Positions 1 to 9,711 of a stretch of DNA of 15,902 bases are shown one piece after another; within the stretch, counting starts at the first letter, position 1; each line of letters starts with the position of its first letter. The DNA comes from Cochliopodium minus. Its lineage: Eukaryota; Discosea; Himatismenida; Cochliopodiidae. Position numbers and translations under genes: made by a program. The stretch lies in assembly GCA_024220525.1 (NCBI GenBank), contig JAMYWO010000584.1, forward strand, positions 1-15,902, written 5' to 3'. A model generated the notes under the pieces. The model was not told the origin of the DNA. It saw only the letters and a program-made list of their open reading frames with translations, and ran no database searches.

Positions 1-1551
1 TCGAACCTCCCTTTCTTGTTAGATTTGTCACCAATGAAAAAGATGGTATGATTCACTTTCAACAAATCGATGATGAAAGGATAATAATCCCCCAAAGCAT
101 CACCAATCAAAAGTTCTTGCAAAGTATTGTTAGACTTGAGGTAATCAAAAACAAGAAAACCTTTATCTGTTCTATCACTGAAGAGTTGAAGATAAATCTT
201 TTTCAGATACTTGTTAGTTTTCAAAGATTCAAATACCACCATGACTTCGTCACCAGAGCAGTTTTCACTTAGTTTCAAAACTTCCCATTTTTTGACCAGT
301 AAAAGCTCAGAGATGGTTTTCATTCCTTCTTCATCAATACCCGTGCCCTCGAGGTCAATCTTTCTGAGTGACGTGTTAATTTCAAGACCTTCTTTGATGA
401 TTTCGACAATATCGTTGCCGTCTTCATTGCAATTTGAAATATCTCTAAATTTTTAATTTTAAAAAATAAAAAATGTAAAAAAAAAAAAACTGAAATGTTA
501 ATTTTACAAAGAAGTGATACTTTCAGTAGTACTTAGATAAGTATTGAGAGTTTGAAAACCCTCTTCGGTTGCATGGGTATTTCGAAGGCTCAAGTTTTTC
601 AAGGAAGGATAGCCAACAAGTGCCTCACAAATATACTGAAACTCATTCCCTAAATAATTTTGAGTCGTTATTTTCAAAGTTTCTAGGTTCTTTTTAGCTT
701 CCAATAGTTTGGGGATGAGTTTGTCCTCTTCTTCTTCATTGGTTTCTAGATTTTTAAGAGCAAGAGTAGTAATTGATTCATTTTTTTTTATTCCTTCTAA
801 AATTTCTTTTAAAAATTGAAGAATATTAAAGTTAAATTATAATTTTATTATTTTTTCTTTTCAAAAAAAAAAAAGAAACCTGCAACACTATTATAGTTGG
901 ATCCATCTTCGGAGATCATTCTAAAACTTTGGAGGGATTTGAAATTGGCCAAAATCTCTCCTATTTTTTCCGATTCGTCTTGGAGACTATAATTGAACAG
1001 AGTCACTTTTTTGACGTTGGTTTTGTTTTGAAGAGTTTTGAGCACTTCTATCAACCCTTCATTTGATCCATTTGATTCGTGAAATACTATTTCTTCGATT
1101 GATTCGTTTGCTTTGATAGCCTTTTTTTGTGAAATTATTAAATTGAAATCGATCCGTTTATTTTTGGCGCAATTATTGCAAAAAAAATTATACCTCAATG
1201 AAATATTCATTCTCCATAGCAATCACCAATTTCTTCAAATTTTTGGAATTTCGGATATAATCAGAAAGTTCTTCATCCAAATTATTGATTTTAATTTTGG
1301 TGAGGATATCCTTTGATTTCAATATATTGAAGAGATACTTTGAAGATTCTCCCCTATATCCAAATTTTAATTTTTTTAGGTGGGGATTGCTTTCAATTTG
1401 TCGAATCAGTTCTGGTATTTGTTTATCATTATTTAATTCAAAAGAATTCTAGAATAAAATATAATCAATTACAAATGATAATAATTTGGTATCTTATGTT
1501 GATAATCAAAATTATATGGTGCATATCAAAAAAAAAAATATTTCAAACCAT
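1..1551 (-). CDS. Leucine-rich-repeat protein (RI-like repeats), 3' end cut by the window edge
   Basis: Exons on the minus strand: 1551-1549 (start codon alone, least certain), 1448-1194, 1120-880, 805-508 and 444 to the left edge. All four introns (100, 73, 74 and 63 nt) have GT/AG ends on this strand and the phases agree, giving about 413 codons without a stop before the edge. The protein is a continuous series of roughly 28-30-residue units of leucine strand plus amphipathic helix, for example LKKLKFG, SLKNLSLRNTHATEEG and SLRKIDLEGTGIDEEG. This matches the ribonuclease-inhibitor/RanGAP type of leucine-rich repeat. No signal peptide, membrane segment or second domain is visible, so a cytosolic protein-binding scaffold is likely, with unknown partner. 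The ATG is preceded by AAAAA. The first exon of just ATG is inferred from a GT directly after it and a phase-0 junction; another upstream exon is possible. The 228 nt to the next gene start are AT-rich with nothing recognisable. Confidence 0.75.
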
Positions 1552-1779
1552 TTTTATTTTTTAATTTGGAGGATATATCAATCAAAATGAAGAAATTCCA
1601 AGATTTTTAAATTAAAAACAAAATCCACATGAAGAAATTTTAATCAGAGATTTCTATGAATCAAACACTTTGATATTTAATTTTTTTAAACTTTTTTCAA
1701 AAACGAAAATTATTATATAAATTAAAATATATTAAATTATCAAAAAAAGCTTGGATAATTATTAAAAAAAAAATTGAAA

Positions 1780-2209
1780 ATGAATCTTTCTCATTTAAAT
1801 TATATAACCGGAAATGATCAAAAAAGTTACTTTAACAAAAAAGCTTATGAGGACAATGAGGGTAAGAAAAATTTAAAGGTTTATAATTTTTTTTGTTTTA
1901 CTTCTTTTAGAATGTATTCTATGTGAATGTCCAAAGTTGAAAGTAGTATCTTATGGTGATGATCATTATACTTATGATGAAAATAAAAAACATGATATGT
2001 GCAAATGCAAACATTACAGGTAGATTAAAATTTTATTTTTTTTTTTCACAAGAGAATAATCTTTTTTCCAAAGAATGAATCACATCAGAATTTATGAGGG
2101 AGGGATAAGAGATGAAGAATACATCAATGAATTGAAGAATTTAAAACCCAAAGAAGAACCCAAAAAAGATCCAATGAATGATGCAAAAGAAAAGGGAGAT
2201 TCAAATTGA
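1780..2209 (+). CDS. Small Cys/His-containing protein of unknown function, 108 aa
   Basis: Exons 1780-1861, 1911-2019 and 2074-2209, joined by introns of 49 nt (GTAAGA...TTTTAG) and 54 nt (GTAGAT...CCAAAG). The phases (1, then 2) agree and the product is 108 residues ending in TGA. I do not recognise the family. The protein has an N-terminal polar segment. A cluster C29-x2-C32-x-C34 and, about 24 residues later, C58-x-C60-x-H62 could together bind one zinc ion. The acidic/lysine-rich tail carries PKEEPKKDP. No signal peptide or membrane helix is seen. The start is the first in-frame ATG, after AAAA. An AATAAA lies 44 nt after the stop. It faces the 3' end of the next gene across 97 nt. The exon structure is inferred without a homologue; the spacing and conservation of the Cys/His residues would be the test. 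Confidence 0.62.
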
Positions 2210-2252
2210 TTTTTTAAATTTTTTAATTGATTTGTTCGCAAACATATGACAA

Positions 2253-2258
2253 AATAAA
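2253..2258 (+). terminator. Possible poly(A) signal AATAAA of the small Cys protein gene
   Basis: AATAAA lies 44 nt downstream of the TGA at 2207-2209 and just before a T-rich stretch. In DNA this AT-rich such hexamers occur often by chance, so the position relative to the stop is the only support. Confidence 0.3.
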
Positions 2259-2283
2259 AATTTTTCAAGAATTATTTTGTAGA

Positions 2284-2306
2284 TTTTTTTTTTAAAAAAA
2301 AAAAAA
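2284..2306. repeat. T10-A13 palindrome between two convergent genes
   Basis: Ten T are followed directly by thirteen A. The A run abuts the stop codon of the minus-strand gene that ends at 2307. On either strand the transcript could fold into an A/U hairpin or offer an A/U-rich termination or polyadenylation signal. Homopolymer runs are common in this window, but this symmetric one sits exactly between convergent 3' ends. Confidence 0.5.
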
Positions 2307-3788
2307 TTAATAGTAATTCTTGATGTAGATGTTGTAAGGCTTTCTGTGGTTGTACTTGTAGTAGTGAGGATTATAAACAGTCTTCATACCATCATAGTAG
2401 ACATACTCATCGTCAATGTAACCAGAGCGATAACGAGAAGAAGGACCATCGTAAACAGTTTGATCCCTCCTGGAGAATCTAGTATGGGTGTTTTCATCAT
2501 CGAGGTAGTGGTGGTGGTTTTTGAACTCGTGGTGCTTTTTGACGAAAACTTTTCCTTGTTTCTCGTAGGGTTTGACATTGCTCACCACTTTGTGTTCCCA
2601 TCCTCCTGACTTTCCGGGTTTGTAGTAATGGTAAACGACCTCGTCTGGAACATTTTCGGCGTTGTCTTTTGATAGAAAAAAAAGTAAAATAAAAAATAAG
2701 TGGCTTATTGTTCAAATTAAAAATGAAAAAATTTATAATGGGTCTAAAAAATAAAAGTGAAAAGTGATTATACAATTTAAAAAGTTTAAAGAACTGAAAA
2801 AACAAAACTTTTTTTTTACTTAACTCAATGACAGACTCTTCGCTTGGTCTCACCTTTCTGTGATCAACAGAATCTTCGTAGTGAGAGCTGTAATGGTGTC
2901 TGTGCTCAGTGCGGTGATGAGAAGAAGGAGGATATCTGCCTCCTTTGGATTTTCTCTTTACTGCTTCCAAGTCGCTGGAGAAGGAATAGGAACTCTCGTC
3001 TTCCCTGTTGCTCTTGCCTCTATTCTGTCTTCTTTGTGGTTGTTCCTCTGTTGTATCTTCGACATTTCCTCTTTGTTTGAGATAGTTGTAGTGTGAAATC
3101 CATTTTTTGGTATCCTATGTTCAAAAAAAAACAAAAAAATTATATAAACAAGATATTATTTGAAGAGGAATTCAAATTTAGTGTAATTAATTTTTTTTAC
3201 ATTGATTTTTTTTTGAATTTTCTTAATCTCGATTGGATCCCTCAAATTATTGGAGAGACTGTTGAGCAAATCATATTTCCTCAACAAAAATCTGAGATGG
3301 CGATTGACGGAGGCCTTGTAGGGTTTCTTATTGGATTTGAATTTCAAGAGCAATTCCTTATAGAACTTGATCTTTTGATTGGTATTCTTCATTCTGTATC
3401 TTGTGATCATTCTAGTGTCAGGCAAGGATGAATCATCGAGATATTTGGAATCATTGGAAATCTGTTTCAATTTTTGGGTATAATATTCCAATCTTTGATC
3501 AACAAATTCTTCGTCTTTCTCGCTTTCATCATTATCGTATACAATCTCCTCTTCTTCTTTATTATTCGTGGTATATTTAGGAGGGATTCTATGATATTCA
3601 GGCGCATTTTCTCTGGAGGATGGTGGGGCATCATATCTTTTTTTCCTTCCAGATTCCTGTGATTTCTTTCTTCTTTCAGAACTATGAGAATCATTGACGG
3701 ATTTTTTATGTTTCCTTGCAGAATGTTTGCCATGTGATTTTCTATCATAGCTATGAGAATCCTCCAATTTGATTTCTTCTTCCATCAT
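2307..3788 (-). CDS. Orphan charged protein with Tyr/His-rich C-terminus, 413 aa
   Basis: Exons on the minus strand: 3788-3201, 3114-2820 and 2665-2307. The introns are 86 nt (GTAAAA...CATAG) and 154 nt (GTAAAA...CAAAAG), the phases are 0 then 1, and the product is 413 residues. No family is recognised. Residues 1-60 are basic and serine-rich (KSHGKHSARKHKKS, SERRKKSQESGRKKR), like a low-complexity nuclear or RNA-associated tail. A short acidic stretch follows. Residues about 95-215 are lysine-rich and helical (RLEYYTQKLKQIS, KFYKELLLKFKSNKKPYK) and could form coiled or helical-bundle structure. The last ~150 residues are rich in Tyr and His (HRTEHRHHYSSHYE, HHEFKNHHHYL) and end in YIKNYY. 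There is no signal peptide or membrane segment. The start is the first of two tandem ATGs. The phase-consistent joins and the sustained amino-acid bias support one gene, but the function is unknown. Confidence 0.62.
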
Positions 3789-4003
3789 TTTCTTATATTT
3801 CTTTTAATTAAACTGTATATTCTCTTTTTTAGAAATTTTATATTTTTCTGTTGGCAAGTTTGACACAATTTTTTTATTTTTTTTATTTTTATGATTTCTA
3901 AATAAATAAAGAACTAATATTTCAAACTTTATGTCATTATTTCAGCTTTTTTGTGATCTAGATTTCAAAACATAACTTTAAAAGGATCTTTAAAATGATT
4001 TAA

Positions 4004-5045
4004 TCACATTTGTTTGAAGATATCAAGTACCAAATCTAAAGATGGATCCTCGACCAAGACAACATCAAAAATGCGAGAATAGATTTTCAAATTGGTTATG
4101 TTGGACTTGTTAAGGAAACCGACCTTAAAAACAAGATCGTGCTCAATACCTTCGTGCATATGAATGTCACCTTCGCTGTCACCCATCAAAATAACATTTC
4201 TTCTCTCTACTAAAGATTTTGCAAAAGGAGTATCTTTTAAATTGGCTTCTTTTTTGTTGTAAATATGGATATTATCTGATTGAAACTTCAAAGCGGCTCC
4301 TTTTTCATCGAATTGGATGAAATTAGAAACAACGTGCACATTTTCTGACTCCAAATTGTATTCGTTGAGCATTGCATCGATGACATCTCCTAAACCGGCA
4401 GAAAAAATGAGCAATGGTACGTTCTTTTCTTTACAAAATTGAAAGAAACTGTCACTATAACAAACAAAAATAGTTTCAAAAAAATCATTTAAATATAAAT
4501 TAAAAACATTTAATTTACTTTCCATTTCTGAATGCTATTTTTTCTTTATTTTCTTTCACTATCTCCGAAAAGTTTGCCTTTGTAGGTTTTTCTTTGATCA
4601 AAGCATTATGTGCAGAATCCCACCATTCTACCATCGCTTTCAATTTTTCTTCGTAAGGCAATTGAAGATTGCATTCTATAGGATAATATTTGTTGTATAA
4701 TTCTTTAGTTTCTTCGAAATATTCTTTTGAAAATTTATTTGATCTTTCAATCAATCCTAATGTTTTTCATTTTTTTTTTTTGAGAAATATTTGAGAGAAT
4801 CTTTTGAAAAATATGATACCCCAACTAGTTAATTTTCCAGGCATAGTCAATGTGCTTATAATAAAATTGAATCGAGGTCATGTTATGTATATAAGCCAAA
4901 AATATAATTACCTATCAAAATCAGTGATTACTTGAAGACTTTTTATTCCATCTTGTATCAATTTGTTTTTCTTTTTATTGTATTCATCAACATTCAAAAC
5001 ATATACTCCTTTTTGTATTTCAACTGGTTCACTTTCTAATTCCAT
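4004..5045 (-). CDS. Cytosolic 5'-nucleotidase III (pyrimidine / m7GMP 5'-nucleotidase), HAD superfamily
   Basis: Exons on the minus strand: 5045-4912, 4854-4820 (only 35 nt), 4756-4519 and 4454-4004. The introns are 57, 63 and 64 nt, and the product is 285 residues, close to the family's usual ~290-300. HAD motifs are complete: motif I DFDSTLT (Asp42 nucleophile, Asp44), motif II FSAG (Ser154), the motif III lysine in YNKKEANL (Lys203) and motif IV GDSEGD (Asp228, Asp232). Family-typical stretches MVEWWDSAH, KYYPIE and SNFIQFDEKG also match. Enzymes of this family dephosphorylate pyrimidine nucleoside monophosphates, and some prefer 7-methylguanosine monophosphate from mRNA cap turnover; which applies here cannot be read from the sequence. 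The first intron splits motif I directly after the second Asp, and the 35-nt exon supplies the rest plus the start of the cap region. The enzyme should be soluble and Mg2+-dependent. The ATG follows 16 A residues. The gene lies 135 nt downstream of the ELAV-like gene on the same strand. Confidence 0.93.
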
Positions 5046-5180
5046 TTTTTTTTTTTTTTTTGTATTACAAAAAAGATCCTTAATTGCAATCAATGAATGG
5101 GAAGATCATATTAATTTGAAGTAAAAGAAATTAATAAAACAAGGAATGTGTATTCAAATATGAAAAAATATCATGAAAAT

Positions 5181-6577
5181 TTAATTATTTGGTTTTTTGA
5201 AACTAACTTGAAGATTCTTGTTTCCACAACGGGAACCATCGAGTCCAGTTATGGCAGCATAAGCTTCTTCATATTTGAAAAAGTTGACGAAAGCGAAACC
5301 CTTACATTGACCAGTGTTTGGTTCCTTGATGACTTTGACAGTAGAGATGCTTCCGTAAGGGCTAAACATACGGAAAACAAGATTGTCATCAGACTCAGGA
5401 GGAAGATTGTAAACGAATAAACAAAATAATCCATCATTATTTGGCATGACTGGTGCAAAATTTTTTGGAGTATTATTATTCATGTTGTTGTTATTCATGT
5501 TAGGAGGAGGCATAGGAGAATTGTAATTAACATTTGGTTGAGGATAATTAAAATTCATGTTGGGTTGTTGGAAATTGTTGTAATTTTCTTGGGGATAAGG
5601 ATAGGGATTTGTGTATGGAACTTGATTGAGGTAAGGATTGGGTGCACCTCCATAAGCATTTCCTATTAAAAATAATTATTGTATTACTTACAATTATTGT
5701 TTTTTTTTTTTACCATAAGGGTTGTAACGATATCCTTGGTACATAGCATAATTTTTCATAAATGGTTGCTTGAAATGATTTTTTCCCATCTTTCCTTTAT
5801 CATTGTTCTTATCTATATCGCTGAATTTGACTACCAAAGCATGAGTACCATTGCAAATATTGGGATCCATTGATCCATTCATTGCTTGGATTGCCTTCAC
5901 TGCGTCTTGTTTATTTTCAAATCTCACAAACCCAACTCCTTTATTGACTCCTCTTTCATCAGAAAGCAATTTTGTATCAATAATTTTCCCAAATTTTTCA
6001 AAGTAATTCTTCAAGACAAATTTATCTGTAATCTGATTTGATAGATAAGCAATATAGATGTTTGATTTCTTCAACTTCCCATTTTGCTTTGCCAAATTCA
6101 CTTTCAAAGTTTTATTTTCAATTACTTTACCTGTATTTTTTTTTTTTTTAGAAAGAAAAATTAACAATAATTCTAAAAATAAATTTTTTGTTGTCTAAAA
6201 ATTTGTTAGTAAAATTCTTTTTTTTTTTTACCATTTACTGCTTCCATTGCTTTCTTGGCATCTTCATCTCTTACAAATTTGACAAATCCATATCCTAATG
6301 ACACTTTAGTCATTTTATCTGTCATCAATTTTACAGATTCCAAATCACCAAACTCATTGAATAGATCTTTGAGTTGAGCTTCTGTCATGTTTGGAGGCAA
6401 ATAATTTACAATTAAATTATTCTTTGCATCATTTTCAACGTTTTCAGAAGGAATTACATTATTATTAACATTATTGTTAACATTTACATTCTCTTGATAT
6501 CCTTCTTCTATAATATTATTTGTAAAGTTATTATTATCACTGTTGTTATTATTTTCATTGGGATTAGGTTGTTGCAT
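5181..6577 (-). CDS. ELAV/Hu-like RNA-binding protein with three RRM domains, 414 aa
   Basis: Exons on the minus strand: 6577-6232, 6130-5714 and 5662-5181. The introns are 101 and 51 nt, both phase 1 with GTAAAA donors. After an Asn-rich N-terminus (to about residue 50), RRM1 (about 54-129) has RNP2 LIVNYL and RNP1 LGYGFVKF, the ELAV-type signature. RRM2 (about 139-222) has IYIAYL and KGVGFVRF. A Pro/Asn/Tyr-rich linker precedes RRM3 (about 333-414), which has LFVYNL and KGFAFVNF. The RRM1-RRM2 tandem, long low-complexity linker and C-terminal RRM3 form the ELAV/Hu layout. Such proteins bind U- and AU-rich RNA and influence mRNA stability, splicing or translation. The first junction lies in the end of RRM1 (VNG|KVIENKTLKV), where the family match continues across it. 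The start is the first ATG, preceded by AAAAA. It is divergent from the Pumilio gene. Membership of the related CELF or BRUNO group is less likely, given the LGYGFV motif. Confidence 0.93.
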
Positions 6578-7214
6578 TTTTGAAAGAATGAATATTATTA
6601 TTAGTTTGACTGATCAAAATTGAAAGAGCAAGCAAAAACAAAATAACAAAATAATATGATCATAGATGAAAATTGAACAAAAGATGATGATAATGAAACA
6701 CAGGAAAATTATAAAAATTTTGATGATTATAATCAAGCAAAAAAATTTTTAAAGAAGGGAAATTAAAAAAAAAATAAACAAGATAAAAAAAAAGGATCAA
6801 AGATTTAAAGAAAATTTACCTAAGATGTGAGTTTAATAAATATAGGATTATCTTTATTTTTTTTTTTATTTTTTTATAAAATAAAAAATATTTTAATATA
6901 TTTTTCATTTCTTCTCTATAATTGCCAAAATCAAAAAATAATTTAACCAAAAAGTTGAATTCCAAAATAAACAAACTTTCGAGAATATTAATTTCGATTT
7001 TAAAAGGTGATAATCAGTATAAATTTTTAAATTTATTGAGGACAATGAAAATAATTAAAAAAATTATTGAATAAAAATAAAAAAAAGTAAATTATATATT
7101 GTATAATATTTTAAAATCTTTGTATTATTCTTCACATAAAGCTCAAATCACTAACTACCAAAACAACCCACATATAAAACATTAGAAAATAAACAATAAA
7201 CGGCAAATTTGTAA
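6578..7214. promoter_or_regulatory. Divergent intergenic promoter region of the ELAV-like and Pumilio genes
   Basis: These 637 nt separate two start codons pointing away from each other, so both promoters and 5' UTRs must lie here unless either gene has an unseen upstream exon. The sequence is extremely A+T-rich, with A-rich and T-rich stretches (for example around 6765-6900). I find no open frame with coding character and no reliable TATA or initiator motif, because TATA-like strings are everywhere. The Pumilio start is preceded in frame by TAA at once. Confidence 0.5.
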
Positions 7215-9484
7215 ATGAAAAAAAGTGAGAAGATAGAAATCCCCACGAGAGAAAAATTATCTGGAAAAGAAAATCAACAAGATAATTCTGTGCCAAATAG
7301 TGTTGAAGATGATGAAAAAGATGTATGTGTTTTTATTTAGCCCTTATTATTATTTAATATAACATATAAATTTATTAGTTTAATCCAACAGAGAAATATC
7401 CATATCCATTCAAAATTTTGCCAAATCATAAGAGATTGACCCCAGAAAATTCGCCAACATTATCTCGAAGATCTGGATCTCCTGGACAAAGGAGAAAAAT
7501 GATTTTTCCCAAAGAGGGATTGTTTCCATCAAAGGAGGGATTAACATTTGATATTGGCCATCTATTGCCAGATTTATCAGAAGATTCTGATTATCTCTCA
7601 TCTTCGGAGGATCTATTCAATTCCCCAAAGATCAATGCCCCAAAAGTCCCAGAAAATCTTGTCAAAAAAGTTACTAATATTTTACCCATTTTGAATGAAG
7701 ATCCTGAAGATAGAGAAAATTTCTCATTAAAGAATGAAGAAATAAAATTTGAACAAAAAAGAAAGGAGGAATTGGATCAATTGCAGAGAAGGGAAGATGG
7801 TCTTCTTTCCCCCAAAAAAACCGATATTCCAAACCACGTAATCAAGAATGAAAATGCAAACGAAAATTCAGAAAAGCTTTCGAATAATAATGATCTTTCT
7901 TCCTCCCAACCAATTCCATCCAACATGGGTTATCAATTCAATTCCTATCCAAAATCATCCTTCCAAATTTTTCAAAATCAGGAACAAAAGTGGAATCTTC
8001 CTCCATTGGAGAATCTGCCGAATGGTTCTTCAAATGGCCTTCCTTTCGAATCCAAATACTTCAAACAGGATCAGAACAATTTTTTGACAGTGAATCCCAA
8101 TAATCCTCAAGGACCCTCTTTGCATAATCCCCCTCCTTCTCCCACTCGCTTTCAAACCTTTAATCCACAAGATTTTCACTATCCCAATTTGTTGGTGAAC
8201 AATAACATGATGAACAATCCTCATATCAACAATGGTTCCTTCCCAATCTCTCCCTTTCCGAATCAGAATAATAATCCCTCTAACAATGCTATCCTCTCGG
8301 GGTATTATCCTATCAAACAAAATATCACCAATCCTGTTCCTCCCATTGGAATGAATGTCAATAAAAGAGCCAGTATTTGTAGATATTTTCTTCTTGGACA
8401 ATGCATGCGTGGTAACAATTGTAATTTTCTTCATTCGAATCAGCCTATGAAGCCCACCGAAACCATTATACCCAAGAATGTCCCTCCTCCCGTTTCCCTC
8501 AAGAAACCTGCCAACATCACCACAATGGAGGAATCTATTGGACATATTTATTATCTTTGTAAAGATCAACAAGGATGCAGATTCTTGCAGAAAAAGATCG
8601 AAGAAGAAACAGAGACAACCGTACCGATCATCTTCAATGAAATCCATCAACATTTCGCGGAATTAATGGTGGATCCTTTCGGAAATTATCTTTGCCAAAA
8701 ACTTCTGGATCACTGCAATGACCTCCAAAGACTTCAGATCATCGAATCTGTTGGCACAGAATTGGTTTATGTTGCGCAAAACATGCATGGCACAAGAGCA
8801 GTCCAAAAGCTCATCGAGTGTCTCACCCTTCCTCAACAAATCACCAAGATCATCGAGGCTTTTAGCTATAACGTTGTTCAGCTCATTCAAGACTTGAATG
8901 GTAATCATGTTATTCAGAGATGCCTTAACAAGCTTTCTTCGCAGGACAATCAGTTCATTTATGACGCTGTGACCAAGAGTTGTGTCGAAGTTGCTACACA
9001 TCGCCATGGTTGCTGTGTTTTGCAAAGATGCATTGACTTTGCTTCTGAGAGCCAAAAGAAGCAGTTGATCGATGAGATCATCTCCAATGCTCTTGCACTT
9101 GTCCAAGATCCTTATGGGAATTATGTTACTCAGTACGTTCTTGAGCTCAATCTTGAATCTTGCAAAAACAACCTCATCTCCAAGTTTCAAAACAATATAG
9201 TTAGACTTTCTACCCAAAAGTTTTCTTCCAATGTTGTTGAGAAATGCCTCCAACTTGCTGACAAGAAACACAGAAAAGTTTTTTTGACCGAGCTAATTAA
9301 CACCAAAAATCTTGGGAACCTTCTCCAAGATCCTTATGCTAATTATGTCATCCAAACTGCTCTTACTGTTTCTGATCCTCAGCAATACCGCTTACTTGTT
9401 GAGAAGATCAAACCTTTTCTTCCTTCTTTGAGACATACCCCTCACGGTAGACGTATCTTGAAGAACTGCAACAAAAAAATTTAA
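7215..9484 (+). CDS. Pumilio-family RNA-binding protein with CCCH zinc finger, 737 aa
   Basis: Exons 7215-7322 and 7379-9484 are joined by a 56-nt phase-0 intron (GTATGT...ATTAG). The ATG at 7215 is the first possible start, since TAA precedes it in frame. The N-terminal half is low complexity (Ser, Asn, Pro, acidic). Residues about 365-390 hold one CCCH finger, C370-x7-C378-x5-C384-x3-H388. Residues about 418-733 form a full PUM homology domain with eight repeats plus the capping half-repeat (HGRRILKNC). Base-reading motifs in order are GCRFLQ, GNYLCQ, GTRAVQ, GNHVIQ, GCCVLQ, GNYVTQ, SSNVVE and ANYVIQ. By the PUF code this reads as UGUAU-(A-like)-UA. Pumilio proteins bind such elements, usually in 3' UTRs, and repress translation or promote mRNA decay. 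Repeat 3 has Thr where Cys or Ser is usual, and repeat 5 has Cys in the stacking position instead of Arg. The PUM domain is less A+T-rich than its surroundings, as expected for conserved coding sequence. Confidence 0.95.
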
Positions 9485-9613
9485 CCTTCTTGATCTTTTT
9501 TGTATTATTCTCTTTTTTTTTTTTGATTTGATTTTGGATTACTTTTTCTTTCATCATCAATCAAAAAAAAATTTTAGTTTTGAAAAAAACTAATTGTTGT
9601 TGTTATTTTAAAA

Positions 9614-9619
9614 AATAAA
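9614..9619 (+). terminator. Possible poly(A) signal AATAAA of the Pumilio gene
   Basis: AATAAA lies about 130 nt after the Pumilio stop codon and 92 nt before the next predicted start. Several A/T homopolymers surround it, so the assignment rests on position only. Confidence 0.3.
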
Positions 9620-9711
9620 TCATTAAATTTTACATTTTAAAACTGATGTTTCTTTTTTATTTTACAAAAGTGATCCTCAATGAAAAATAAAAAAAAAATT
9701 GATCTTCGAAA

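Noticed and set aside
48-456. Plus-strand open frames opposite the leucine-rich-repeat exon
   Set aside because: The minus-strand translation shows regular leucine-rich repeats and in-phase introns; the plus frames are shadows.
2346-3096. Plus-strand open frames with hydrophobic translations over the orphan gene
   Set aside because: They are complements of the Tyr/His- and Lys-rich minus-strand exons. They have no splice logic and end abruptly.
4004-4525. Reading the nucleotidase's last segment as a separate protein starting at 4525
   Set aside because: Its first ~29 residues are translated intron. A 64-nt intron (4455-4518) joins it in phase to the upstream exons, and family similarity continues across the join.
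8030-9271. Long open frames on the minus strand opposite the Pumilio coding region
   Set aside because: They mirror the codon bias of the conserved PUM domain on the plus strand. Their translations are Leu/Ile/Arg-rich without domains, and the plus-strand product is unambiguous.
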